From assembly GCA_963853835.1 (NCBI GenBank), contig OY970821.1:48624646-48688645 (forward strand): a stretch of DNA of 64,000 nucleotides, written 5' to 3'. A model generated the notes under the pieces. The model saw only the letters and a program-made list of their open reading frames with translations, searched no databases and was not told the DNA's origin. Position 1 is the stretch's first letter. Every line of letters starts with the position of its first letter. This document shows positions 22,006-33,609 of this stretch, in pieces. Both the position numbers and the translations under genes were made by a program. This DNA comes from Calendula officinalis. Taxonomy: Eukaryota > Streptophyta > Magnoliopsida > Asterales > Asteraceae.

Positions 22006-23310
22006 TCGTGGTATGCCCCATGATTTTATGGAAATCACAATATGCATTGGGGTCTCTGGGGTATCGCTTTCTCACCGTTCGTCCGTCTGTGCTTCTTCGC
22101 GTTTCTTGGGTTTGAAAGACCTCCTGTCGGTAAGGGGTATACCGGTCGTTTAAGAATTCTCCTTCACGCGTCTTTCCTTTATATGCAAACCTTCCGCCTC
22201 CCTGCTTATATGTGGTTCTAGCTTTCTCCCCACCTTTGTGTGAGGTCGCTCCGGCCACCCCTTTCTTTTCCTGGGCTTCGACCGGATTTTCTCAGCACTC
22301 TCTTCTTCATGTTTGAGTACCTTATTTACCATATTGATCATATCATCGGCTTTACTGAAGTCTCTTTTCGACAACTCCCGAAACAACTCTCCTTCTCGTA
22401 AACCATACGTGAAGGCCGCTATTATGAGTGATTCTTCTCTAACGGGCATCTTCCTGCTCTGCTCATTGAATCTTTTGAAGTACGATTTGTTGGACTCCCC
22501 CTGTCGTTGCATGCATGCCATGATGGATTGGGACTTCTGTTGATACTTCTTCTGCTGTATAAAACTGTGACAGAATTGTGTAACGAGTTCTTCGAAGCTA
22601 GCTATACTTCTTTATGGCAGACTAGACAACCAATACCGAGCCGATCCTTCCATCGTTCGACGAAGTATAAACACCACAACTTCTGATCCATGGGTATCAT
22701 CCTTACTGCCCACCGGAAGCTTGCCACGTGGTCGTCAGGATCTCCCGTTCCATCATAAGATTTAACTTTGGGCCCTTTAAGGCCTGGAAGAATTGGTACT
22801 TCATTAATGTCGTCGGTGAAAGGGGACCGGAAGCTTGGGGATATTAAGGAATGTGTTGACCCCTCTTTCCGTTCCTCCGGAGTTCGCCTTCTTCTCATAT
22901 CAGGGTTCCGCTCCCTCCTTCTCTCCGGAGTCCGCTCTTTCCTTCTTTCCGGAGTGCGTTCTTTCCTTCTTCCTATCCCAGACTCTTGGCTATGGGACTG
23001 GATGGGTGGGGTTTTCTCTTTGTAGATTCTTCCTGAGTAGACTCTTCGCTGGATTATGTGAGAGTCCTCCCGACCCCACTGTTTCCTCCCGTCACCCTTT
23101 TTTGATTTTTCTCCAAGTCTCATAACTTCCTGAATCGATAAAAAAGATTGAACTCTTCCATCTCCTCCTTCGTGGGCTCATCCTCCCCAGATCCGGAAGG
23201 AGGAGGACACACCGTAGCATTTACTACAGCTGATGAGGAAAAAGGAGGGGTTGTCTCGTTCAACTCGTTTCTCAACGGTATTGGGGAACGATCCCCCCCC
23301 CCCCCCCGTT
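22006..23310 (-). pseudogene. Tat gag, copy 2
   Basis: The gag N-terminus reads from about 23310 (NGGGDRSPIPL, then DEPTKEEMEEFNLF). A TGA at about 23122 replaces the CGA seen in copy 1 (RKL-stop), a typical decayed CpG. An open stretch 23123-22602 contains the Arg/Glu repeat (RRKERTPERRKERTPERR) and GPKVKSYDGTGDPDDHVASF. The segment 22521-22150 holds SNKSYFKRFNEQSRK, and 22258-21941 ends in the CDFHKIMGH zinc-knuckle-like motif. Frame changes separate these parts. Confidence 0.75.
23293..23307. repeat. poly-C run in gag leader, copy 2
   Basis: Fifteen C residues at the position equivalent to 18648-18664. Confidence 0.85.
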
Positions 23311-23339
23311 GGGCGTTGATTCGAGGGCCATTTCGTTCA

Positions 23340-23361
23340 GGGCCCCACGGATGGCGCCAAA
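23340..23361 (-). promoter_or_regulatory. Tat primer-binding site
   Basis: The minus strand reads TTTGGCGCCATCCGTGGGGC directly after LTR C; TGGCGCC-type sites are typical of Tat/Athila elements. The same sequence precedes LTR B at about 18696-18717. Confidence 0.6.
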
Positions 23362-23974
23362 TGTTGTAACAAGATTCTTCCGGGCTCCGGAGTATCATTC
23401 GTCTGAGCTTGGAACCTGCAAATAACCACAACAGAGAACTCTAGTCCGGAAGCCTCACGGGGATCACCTCATGAAGGCTCTCCGATGCCTAAGCTAGTAT
23501 TTATCGTGGTTTCGATCGTAACTGAGCTAACGATATTGTCGTAATAAATGAAGTCGTGGGGGTATTAATGAAGGGGTATTAATGAATGAGGAGGATGGAT
23601 GGAATCAAGATGTGTGTTGATACTTACCGGAGATATCCTTTTATAGGAAGGATCTTTAGGCGGGATAAAGAGTTTTCCCTCTTCTGCGTGAGGCGCACCT
23701 TGATCCTCCGGACCAAAGCTTGAAGGCGGACCTGTTTATCCATCGGACCAAGCGATGTCGTTCTGTCTAGGGCGGCTTCCGACGCCGCTCGCATTTAATG
23801 CGCATGTGCCCTTCCTTGAATTCCGCTTACGTAAACTAAGCCTCGGGACTTGTTAGTTTTCTCCTTCGTTGTCTTCTTGCGTATTTTCCCGCGTCTCTTG
23901 GTTCTGCATGCTTCCAAGCCATGCATACATTTCGGAGGTTCGGTACGTTGATATGGAGATATGACACGTTATCG
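23362..23974 (-). repeat. Tat array LTR C (5' LTR)
   Basis: A 613-bp full-length LTR like LTR A. Its outer end reads ACACGTTATCG, with the last base changed from A to G, followed by the TSD ATAAC at 23975-23979. Confidence 0.88.
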
Positions 23975-23979
23975 ATAAC

Positions 23980-24540
23980 ATTAATTATAAGCTAGTCTAG
24001 ACTATTTTGTAATCACAAGATCACAAGGAAATGGGCTTTTCCCCGACAACCTTTGATAGTTCTTGTTTTGTATTAGTAAACACGTCAAAACTCGCTCAAA
24101 GTGTATTTTTAATACATAAAGTGAAAATGATGTGTGTTGTTAGCTACATGTGGACTTAATAGAGGGCTACATGCGGATTTAATAGAGGACTAAATTAGTT
24201 ATATGAGAAAATCAGAGGGTTGAAGCAGTCAATTTTCATTTATTATTTGCTTTTGATGCATGTAACTTAGATAATGTTAAATACATGAATATTATCCCAT
24301 ATGTAAAACCTCCTTAATCATTTAGTTGATCTAACTACATTTTTTTTTGAAATGATATACTTTTTGTCATTGATATGATGCACACATTATCTATAGGTAA
24401 GTAAGAAAATTTTGGAAAATAAGTGTTTTTGAGTCAAACAACCCCTTCTAACACCCATGCTTAAATTTTCCTATTTTGACCCGTTACCGAACAAGACCTA
24501 TCCGCCCATTTTGCCAACCATTTTTATGTGTGTAGTAGCA
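23980..24540. other. AT-rich spacer, no gene seen
   Basis: No coding or structural signal recognised between the Tat array and the hAT nest. Confidence 0.45.
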
Positions 24541-24555
24541 TTTGACACAATTATT

Positions 24556-24746
24556 CAAAGGTGGGCAATTTATACAGGTATCTGAACAGCCATGTGATGG
24601 TGATGCATCTAGTAACGACTCAAAAGAAGAATTTAGCTTCCCCACCTGACCCGACTAAGAAAGGAGCACAGCCCAATCCAGTGGCAGATGACTATGAGCC
24701 TATTGATGTTAAAGGTCAACAACAAACCGGCATATGGGTTCACAAC
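24556..24746 (+). pseudogene. unrecognised exon-like fragment
   Basis: A splice-acceptor-like tttatacag ends at about 24576, followed by hydrophilic sequence reading VSEQPCDGDASSNDSKEE in one frame and, after a one-base shift, PDPTKKGAQPNPVADDYEP and DVKGQQQTGIWV. The composition looks like real protein rather than noise, but I do not recognise the family. The hAT terminus at 24747 cuts it off. Confidence 0.3.
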
Positions 24747-25073
24747 CAGTGGCGGTAGGAGGGGGGGGGGGGGGGGCAAGGCCGGCCATTGACCACCCCA
24801 ATTTTTAGGGGTTTTCTTTTCTTTCTGAAAGTTATAAATTGTAATATTGGTATAATTGACCACCCAAATCTTAAAAGAAAAAGGGTTTATGCGGCAGAAA
24901 CTAGTGACCATCGACCTTCACTCCTCTCAATTTCAGTTGTTCAAAAAGTGAAGCCTTAAGCTCTCGTCATCTTCATCTCATAAATAAGTTATTCAGGGTT
25001 CTTCATTTGTTTTTCTATTTTAATTGGCGCATCATCCAGGGGCGGTAGGACATGGTCTCAATTTTAATTGTAG

Positions 25074-25335
25074 GTCAATTTCAATTCTAGCACAATCTAC
25101 TCTTCGCCTCCTCTCATATTCAGTTGCTCAAATCTCTATTTTATTTGTATCTGGTAATTGTTATTAGTATCTTTTATATGCTTTACTAATTTGCTTATTG
25201 TTGTTAGTATTTGCATTTGTCAATTATAGCACAATCTGCTCCTCACGTCCTCTCAATTTCAATTGCTCAAATCTCAATTTTATTTGTATTTGTTAATTGT
25301 TATCAATATTTGTTATTTGCTTTTCTAATTTTCTA
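25074..25335 (+). repeat. two-copy direct repeat in hAT-2 5' region
   Basis: Two imperfect copies of about 130 bp (25074-25215 and 25216-25335) share tagcacaatct, ttcagttgctcaaatct/ttcaattgctcaaatct and attttatttgta. Confidence 0.5.
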
Positions 25336-25544
25336 TTTTCTATTTTCTTGCTAGTTTTCATTTCATTTATTGTTTCATTGTTAATTAGTTATCACAATGT
25401 TTGTAGAAGCAGTGACGGTAGCAAGAAAAATATTATGAGGGGTCAGAACTTAAAATAATAAACATGTAGCTAATTATATTTATATATTAAGCCGTTAAAA
25501 AACAGCACATATACTAAGTGCAGTAAATCATAAATAATTACCTA

Positions 25545-26903
25545 TCATTGTTTCGGTAATTGACAACGACGACGTTTCATACCCTGAAATTTTTTAACAA
25601 TTAATTCATCAACAACACTATCAAACACATCTTTCTCAATGTACGTAACCAAGGAATCATTCATCTACTGTTCTCCAATTTTGTTGCGTAGTCGAGTCTT
25701 CACGATCTTCATCACAGAAAATGCCCTTTCAACCGAAGCGGTTGACACGGGTAAAACCAAAACCAATTTAATTAGTCGATAAACCAACGGATATACAAAG
25801 TGTTTCTTCATCTCAACTAGTTTTGCATCAAGGCATCCAACTCCCTTTAAATCGAGAAAGTCAATGCTAGATGTTATGTCGTAAAATACTGTGTCGAGTT
25901 GGTTATGAAGAACAACACGATCTATCTCTGAAAAATCCGAAGAATAAAACTCAGCTAAACGAACCAACTTATCCGTCTCGAAAGATGAAAATGAATCAAT
26001 AGGGCTCAAGCAAGCCATACAACCTAGTAATTCCGTGGTCACCTCATTAAATCTGTCATTTAATTCTTGTAGCATCCAATCTATCACAGTATTACATAAT
26101 TATTTCTTATAATGATGAACGTTTGTCACTTTATGAGTTACACGACGAGATCCACTCGGAGCTACATAACCATCACCCATATTCGGAGTAGCAATGTTAT
26201 ACTTGTTACAAAATAAAGAAACTTCGTTGACCATAGATTCCCACTCACAGTTGCTCATACTTTCTAACCTTTGTTTGGCTATACCAACCAATGTCATTAC
26301 ATTTACTATATCTTGATCTTTTCTTTGTAATGCTAATGACAACTCACTAGTAACACCAAGGATCTTTTTCATCAAGATAATACTAATAACACTATCATAA
26401 GATTGTGCCCAACACAATGATAAAAGTGCATCTGCCTTTTGATCAGGACTCCAACTAGTTCAACAACAAATTCTAGTACTTCAAGAATATAAGAGAATAA
26501 GATACAAATGTTTATCTGAACAAAAAAAAGTGTTAAATGATACATTATGGAATTCAAAAATAAAAGATAACAACATAATGATGTTTACCAAAGTCTTATA
26601 ATGAGACCCCCATCTTGTATCGGCTACTCTCTAAATAGTATATTCTTGGTGTAAGCCTTTACCCTTTTCAATTTCACCAATATCTAATTCTTCTAGAATG
26701 TTTGCAGCTTGTTTCTCTCGAAGTAAATCTCTACGCTTACAAGAGCCTCCAACAACATTCACTAACCTACTAATCATAGTGAAAAGCATAGCAATATTCA
26801 CATGATCTTTAGCTACAACTAAAAGGACTAACTGAAGTTGATGTGTAAAGCAATGGACATAATATGCGGAAGTATTATCCTTCAATATTAAGCTTTTAAG
26901 ACC
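25545..26903 (-). pseudogene. hAT transposase, C-terminal half
   Basis: Minus-strand continuation of the transposase beyond the insertion: GLKSLILKDNTSAYYVHC, QLQLVLLVVAKDH, VNVVGGSCKRRD and DTRWGSHY, then an intron (about 26600-26522), then ICILFSYILEVLEF and ADALLSLCWAQSYDSV. The end has the hAT dimerisation motif VLPVSTASVERAFSVMKIVK near 25700-25760 and the tail MKRRRCQLPKQ with stop at 25545. These match the TTF-type zinc-finger/DUF4371/hAT-dimerisation transposase-like family. Stops occur at about 26636 (after EYTI), 26100 (after HHYKK) and 25664 (after GEQ). Confidence 0.88.
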
Positions 26904-26908
26904 ATTGA

Positions 26909-29041
26909 TGTAACACCGCATTTTTTGAAACAATTTTTTTTTTTAAATCACCATTAGACATTACTTAATAAATTACGGAAGTATGTAGTTTAGTTTAGTT
27001 CCTAATTACGCTAAGTTTACCAACCGTCATCCCACAAAATATTACAAACCAAAGTGTTAGTTAAAATACGGTATTACAAAAACTAGACTCTTTAAACAAA
27101 ACACTTTTAATTGCATGGTCAAACGCTCCGTCCAAGCCCGACCCGTTTCAAGCATTCTAACCTGAAATGTGTCAATAAGGGAGGGATTAGCACAAAAGCT
27201 AAGTGAATGAAATAACTATAACTATGCTAAGCTCTAAGCACATAAGCAAGTAACATCTCCAATTGGGGTAACTACTATTGAGAGGATCGACGGCTATGCC
27301 GAGCCCTAAACCATGGTCGGCAAAAACCACGGTAACCGATAGCGCTGTATCCAACACCCCGGTTAACCCCTTTATCCATGTAACGGATACATGTAAGGTT
27401 CGAATACCATGTTAGTCGATACACTATGCTCAGCCATTATCCATCCCACACTGACCTCGTCCCGAATGTGCACATTGTCATGTATAGTATTCCTCTAACA
27501 CTAGGTATACATATCAAGAACGGAAACTAGTAAAATTTGCGCCAAAAACAGAAACATCCAACTTCGTGTCGCGAAGGCAGAATTCGAGTCGCGAACCAGT
27601 GCCTCGTGTCCGCGAAGATTCTCGTGTTCACGAGTCCAACTTTCTGTTTGATAACCTCGTGTTCACGAGTTTATGCTCGTGTTCGCGAGTTTTCCCTGCA
27701 CAGCCATATTTTTGCATTTTCCCAACAAGTAGGTTATTCCAAACCAATTGTAACCATACATAAGTTGGAGGTTAAATCCACTCACCTTTCAATCCGCGAT
27801 TCCTTAACTCAGTGAGCTAGTATCACTAAGTCTCCTTCCCGGGTCCTGTAACAAGTATACCGAGTTAGTGATCAATCCACCGAAATGTCAAAATCATCAA
27901 TTTAACAAATGACAACTCAAGGCTCATAGAATACACATTTTATGACATTACGAATTAGGCTAGCAATCTCAACACATCAAATAGTCGATTACGACTATCT
28001 AGCCCATTTTATGACCATTTGACCCAAACGGGCCGAAACCCGAATATGACTATAACACCTACCAATTCCATCAACTAGCACTTACTCTCTAAACTAGCAA
28101 GTCATAACCAATTAGCAATTCATCAAGTTCATAATTTCCAAAATTCCAAGTATTATACTTGCACAATTACTAGTTCACCAATTTAACCCAAATCATCCAA
28201 ACACTAGCTATTCCAATTCACAAATCCATATATTCTAGGTTTTCATCATCCATAACTTACTAAACATGTTTTCTCAACCTAATAAACAATTCCAAACATA
28301 CAAACATCAAGAAATCCAAGATTTGTCAAAACCCACCTTCAACATCCACCATTAATGGAGGTTGAAGGTGATTTCCACCAAATCTTGCTTCCTCTCAACA
28401 AATAACCATACAAAGGATGAGAAAACTTGCATAAACACATAAAACAACATCCATAACAAGATTACCCAACAAAACACTATGATTCATAAACCCTAGTTCA
28501 AACAAGAAAACAAGAGCTACAAGAACAATGCCAAGGAAAGCAAGAACTTACCACTAGGCTTGCTTCTACACGAAGACAAGAACAACAAGTTTGCACAAAG
28601 ATCCACCAAGAATTAGCTCAAGAACACTAAGAAGTTTAGAGAGAAAAGCTTGAACTAGTGAAGCAATGGAATAGTGGAAAAAGAGGATAAGGGTTAGGTC
28701 CCCTTATCCTAAAACCGGCCAAGGAGGGAGGTGGGCCCGCCACCAATTAAATTTAGTTATTTTTCAGTATATGTCTAAAAAGTCCCGTTCGTAGTTAAAT
28801 TCATTTAAAATAGCAAACGAACTCCAGTTTTAAAAACGAAAGCATTTCCGGAAATGAAATTTAACAAGGAATCTAAAGATGTAAGAATCACCTTTTCATT
28901 TTAAATATATCACAAGTCGGGTATTTTAACCCCCGCAAAAGACGAATGGCTAAATAATTTCACTTAGTATTTAGTCAAATAATCATTTAATAAGATACCT
29001 TAAGGTAAATAAACTACTAGGACGGGTTTTGGGATGTTACA
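26909..29041 (-). repeat. 3' LTR of Tekay-like element
   Basis: Matches 39806-41994 over its length. It includes a repeated motif family, cgtgtcgcga / cgtgttcacgag, near 27560-27690. Confidence 0.9.
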
Positions 29042-29053
29042 ACTCTCCCCCAC

Positions 29054-30268
29054 TTAGGAAGATTCCGTCCCCGGAATCCCATCTCGATCAAATAAGGAAG
29101 GATAACGTTCCCGCATATTGGCCTCGGTCTCCCAAGTCATATCCGCACCCAAACTGTGCTTCCACTTTACCAATACCATAGGTATTTGTTTCTTTCGCAA
29201 ATTTGTCACTTTTCGATCTAACAACTCCATCGGTTCCTCAACCAACCTCTTTCTCGTATCCACCCGCAACTCTTGTACTAGAAGAAGTTGGCTCAGATCT
29301 TCGATGTTACACTTTCTAAAATAGAAAATGTTGAAAGTGTTATGGATTGCCGACCACTCTGGTGGTAACTCGAGTGTTACCGATTGAGCATTCACCACCT
29401 TGCTAATTCGAAACGGCCCAATAAATCTTGGGGCCAACTTTCCTCATTTGCCAAAACGAATTACACCCTTCCAAGGTGATACCTTGAAATAAACAATCTC
29501 ATTTTCCGAGAACGTAACGGGTCTACGTTTCGGATCCGCATACATCTTTTGTCGATCTTGGGCGGCCTTCAACTTTTCTCGGCCAATGGAGACTTATCCG
29601 CGGTCATTTGTACAATATCGTGTCCCGCATATTATTTTTCACCCGCTTCCAACCAACACGTCGGGGTTCGACACCGACGCCCATACAACATCTCGTACGG
29701 TGGCATCTTTTATACTTGAGTGATACGAGTTATTATAAGTGAATTCGATCAATGGCAAATGAGAATCCCACGACCCACCGTACTCTAGGACACACGCCCG
29801 TAACATGTCTTCAAGTGTTTGTATTGTTCTTTCCTATTGCCCATCGGTTTGAGGATGATACGCGGTACTCAAGTTCACACGCGTCCCCAATTCTCTTTGC
29901 AAGCTATTCAAATGTTCAAAGAAAAACGAGGATCCCTATCGGACACGATAGAAATCGGAATACTGTGTCGGGATACCACTTCATCAATATACAATTTCGC
30001 CAACCTACTAAGTGAGGCGGTCTCACAATTAGCCAAGGAATGGGCACTCTTCGTCAACCGATCAACTATAACCCAAAGCATGTCGTGACCCCTTTGTGTA
30101 CGCGGCAATTTTGTCACGAAATCCATGGTAATCCGATCCCACTTCCACTCGGGAATCGATGATTGAGTAAAAGTTCCATATGGCTTTTGGTGTTCGGCCT
30201 TCACTTAAGCACAAATATGACATTGACCCACATAACGAGCAATGTAGGTCTTCATCGTCGGCCACCAA
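29054..30268 (-). pseudogene. Tekay integrase and chromodomain
   Basis: The minus strand reads WKWDRITMDFVTKLPRT near 30150 (first Asp), DRLTKSAH, and VSDRDPRF near 29920 (second Asp). A frame-broken region at 29440-29900 follows, then an open stretch 29437-29054 with FIGPFRISKVV, ELPPEWSAIHNTFNIFYFRK and a chromodomain-like LVKWKHSLGADMTWETEA. Frameshifts between 29440 and 29900 prevent a full integrase. Confidence 0.85.
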
Positions 30269-30545
30269 TAAAGTGCTTTGAGATCATTGTACATCTTTGT
30301 GCTACACGGGTGAACGATAACCGAGAATTGTGAGCCTAGGCTAAAATCAATTCCCGCAAACCCTCGAGTAACGGTACCCAAACCCGAGATTGATGTGTCT
30401 TCAAACCCAGCGAGTCTTCTTCTAAATCATCCTTTCTCTTTATCAAAATCTCAGTCTTCAAATTCTCAACATTCAAAGCTTCTAATTGAGAGATCTTCCA
30501 CCGGGACACCAAATCCGATACAATTTCCATCCGCATAAATTGTAC

Positions 30546-32131
30546 CTATCCCGAATCTCCCTTCATACTCAAGGCATCGGCCACCACATTCACCTTCCCG
30601 GGATGGTATCGTATTTCACAATCATAGTCTTTAATCAATTCGAACCATCTTCGTTGCCGCATATTCAATTCCTTTTGCGTGAATACATATTGCAAACTTT
30701 TAAGATATGTAGAAATCACGCACTTAGTACCATACAAATAATGTCTCCATAACTTTAGTGCAAAAACCACCGCCACCAACTCCATATCGTGAGTCGGATA
30801 ATTCTTCTCGTGAGTTTTCAATTGCCTAGAGGCATAAGCAATAACCTGATCACGTTGCATCAACACGCAACCCAAACCCGCAAGTGAAGCATCACAATAA
30901 ACAATAAAATCTTCCGGGCCTTCGGGTAAAGCAAGGATCGAAGCTTGACGTAATAGTTGCTTGAGAGTTTGAAAGGACTTCTCGTGTTCATTACCCCACC
31001 GAAACGGTACATCCTTACGGGTCAAATTCGTCATTGGGCCCGCTATCTTCGAAAAATCTTTGATAAACCGATGGAAATAACCCGACAAACCCAAAAAGCT
31101 CTTTATTTCGGTTGAATTCTTAGGATCAATCCAATTCATAACCGCCGCTATCTTTGCCGGGTCCACCTTTACCCCATTCGAAAAAATCACATGACCTAAA
31201 AAGTGAACTTCCCGAAGCCAAAACTCGCACTTCGAGAACTTCGCATACAAATGTTCTCGCTTCAACGTTTCTAACACTTGCCTCAAGTGTTTCTCGTGCT
31301 CTTATTCGGTCTTGGAATAAATTAAAATAACGTCAATAAACACAATAACAAATTTGTCGAGATAAGGCCGACAAACTCGGTTCATCAAATCCATAAATAT
31401 CGCGGGGGCATTCGTCAACCCAAACGGCATAACCAAGAATTCGTAATGACCGTAACGAGTTCGAAAAGCCTTCTTGTGTATATCGTTTTCGTGAACCCGG
31501 ACTTGGTGATAACCCGATCTCAAATCGATCTTTAAGAAATAGGAAGACCCTTGGAGTGGATCAAATAAATCGTCAATACGAGGCAAAGGATACCGATTCT
31601 TTACAGTTCTCTTATTTAATTCCCGATAATCGATGCACATACGAAGCACACCATCTTTTTTCTTCACAAACAAAACCGGAGCTCCCCAAGGTGAGGAACT
31701 CGACCGAATAAAACCCTTATCTAATAATTCTTGGATTTGTGTCATCATCTCTCGGATCTCGGATGGTGCCAATCGATACGGTGCTCTAGCCACGGGATTG
31801 GCTCCCGGCACCAAAACGATTTTGAATTCTACCTCCCGAACGGGAGGTAACCCAGGCAATTCTTCGGGGAACACCTCTGGGTATTCCGATACCACCCGGA
31901 GATCTTCAGCCACTTTCTTTTCCTTTTTCACATCGATCACATATGCAAAAAACGATTCACAACCCTTGGTCAAGGACTTACGGGCTTTCATCATGGATAT
32001 AAAGGGTATGGTCGGGGTCGCACGGTCTCTCGGGCCATGACATGTGACCCGTCGGGTAAAGTAAAAGTAATGAGTTTTTTATGACAATTTTTGTTGGCCT
32101 TATTAACACTTAACCAATCCATACCTAAAAC
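30546..32131 (-). pseudogene. Tekay reverse transcriptase and RNase H
   Basis: The end of protease (VLGMDWLSVNKA) lies near 32100. RT motifs follow: PYRLAPSEIREM, VKKKDGVLRMCIDYRELN, LKIDLRSGYHQVRV and VMPFGLTNAPAIF. The catalytic motif reads VFIDVILIYS near 31330, so the second catalytic Asp is Val. A TAG stops the frame at about 31300, and reading resumes at 31286 with RQVLETLKREHLYAKFSKCE, the connection domain, and RNase H (IVYCDASLAGLGCVLMQ, HPGKVNVVADALS). This copy could not make active RT. Confidence 0.87.
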
Positions 32132-32775
32132 TGTAGGAGTACCTTGTAGGATTCACATGGCGGAACTTGAACCCCACATACCGGATCTCTACTATACAAT
32201 GCAATCACAAGAAGAAGAAGATTAAGAACATTACCTTTAGATTGCTAAAGAATGATCCACCTCTACTGCACCACCTGAACACGCTGGAAGACCGCGTTGT
32301 AGCAACAAAGTATCACACAAGAACTTATGTGTGTGTGTGTGTGCCTTTCGTCGAACTCGAACACAAACCGAAACCCATGGGGTTTCTTGGTTTTGGCCGA
32401 AAGAGAGAAAGGGAGGAGAGGTTAGGGTTTTGTGGTGTTGTAATGTGTAACCCTTAACCTTTAACCTTAAGTCCTTATTTATAAGGACTTATGTTACAGT
32501 TAAGCCCTTGGAGTTTAATTATGATTATACTCATAATTAAAGTTCCTATTAACACTTTAAACCCTTAGACTATTACTAGTTAATTAATAGACTATTAATT
32601 AACTGTCCGTTAAATATTTAACTTAATATTTAACCATTCTCACAAATAATAATTAGACTATTATTATTTATTCTCTTCTTTATAATTAACTTAACTAGTT
32701 AATTATTCCACACAACTTACTTTATTCGGTTGTCCATTATTGGGTGTGTAGTGGTGTGACCCTTTAGTGTCTTAC
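32132..32775 (-). repeat. copia-1 3' LTR, recognisable part
   Basis: Direct repeat of 37306-37935, ending at the shared gtgtctta. Beyond that, the expected U3 start (TGTTGGATTT on the minus strand) was not found. Confidence 0.8.
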
Positions 32776-33609
32776 TGATCATCGTTGGCCTAAAGCGGTC
32801 CCTAGCCAGACATTTAGGATAACCACGTTATAAGAACTCTTACATCCAGAGATAATATTCATAAAATGAATAACACTAGCATATCTTCCTTTCGCATCAT
32901 GATATATCTTAATTTGAGTAATAGACATGGAGCTGGGATCTTGTTCTATATACTCGAATTGTTTCGACTCTTATTTCGACTTTCCGCAGTAACGGATTAC
33001 CGAATGATCTAATCATTCTCCGAGCACGGCCACGCATTTCAGTAGTCTTAATCGTCAAGCGGCCATGAAATATCTCTTCTAGTTAAAGAAGGTGCAAATC
33101 CCATCTTGACTGTCTTGCATTTTCGAACACGACTTCCACTGTCTTAGTCAAGTTCCTTATGATCACCCTTTTACGGTGTGACGTTAGATAAGCGCTAAAG
33201 ATCAGAAGTTATCGCGTCTCAAACCAAATATCTCAGGTCAGAGGACATCTACACGAAATTACTCATGCTTGGGCTCCATGAAGTAATCTCGATCTTTTGG
33301 TCACGTCTAATGTTTAGCAAACTCTGTAAACATCTACGTATATTTATTTTAACAACCCTTGTTTCTCTATTCAATAACTATGAATAGATAAATATTCATA
33401 ATGGTATTAACTCTTGAATCTAGCTCCCATTAAATTCAAGCAACAACACACATTTAGATACTCAAAACTTTGTGTATCAAGGATAGGTTTAAAACATGTT
33501 AAGAATAGACAATGTGAAAATATTACGTAAAACTTCCTATTTCAATCCCACGAAATGTTATTACATAATGTATCGATTTCAAACATGTCTATGGGCATAA
33601 TCAAAATTA
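32776..33609 (-). other. unmatched 0.8 kb between copia-1 coding end and LTR homology
   Basis: Noncoding sequence with no counterpart in the 5' LTR. It may be 3' untranslated/PPT region plus a U3 that was lost or replaced in one LTR. A weak purine run (minus AATGGGAGCTAGA) lies near 33430. Confidence 0.5.

Larger units (their letters stand above)
11901..23974 (-). mobile_element. tandem three-LTR array of an RT-less Tat-type gypsy element
   Basis: Three LTR copies (11901-12513, 18718-19256, 23362-23974) alternate with two internal regions, and the whole is bounded by one TSD, ATAAC, at 11896-11900 and 23975-23979. Element orientation is minus. From the right: LTR, a TGGCGCC-type primer-binding site, gag, RNase H fragment, integrase, an antisense gene, LTR. 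Protease and RT are missing from both internal regions. Unequal recombination between LTRs of sister copies is the usual way such arrays form; this is inference. The Tat assignment rests on the gag and integrase sequences and on the antisense ORF between pol and the 3' LTR, a known trait of some Tat elements. Confidence 0.87.

Noticed and set aside
24739..24754. 24747 as the left end of the transposase-bearing hAT
   Set aside because: Flanks do not match those at 43758; the correct partner end is 25410, with the TSD TGTAGAAG. 24747 belongs to the outer hAT.
27550..27690. CRISPR-like short repeats (cgtgttcgcgag)
   Set aside because: Irregular degenerate words inside a plant LTR, with no regular spacer structure.
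27537..27815. duplicated ORFs here and at 40433-40711
   Set aside because: They lie in the two LTRs of the Tekay element, and the repetition is due to the LTR pair.
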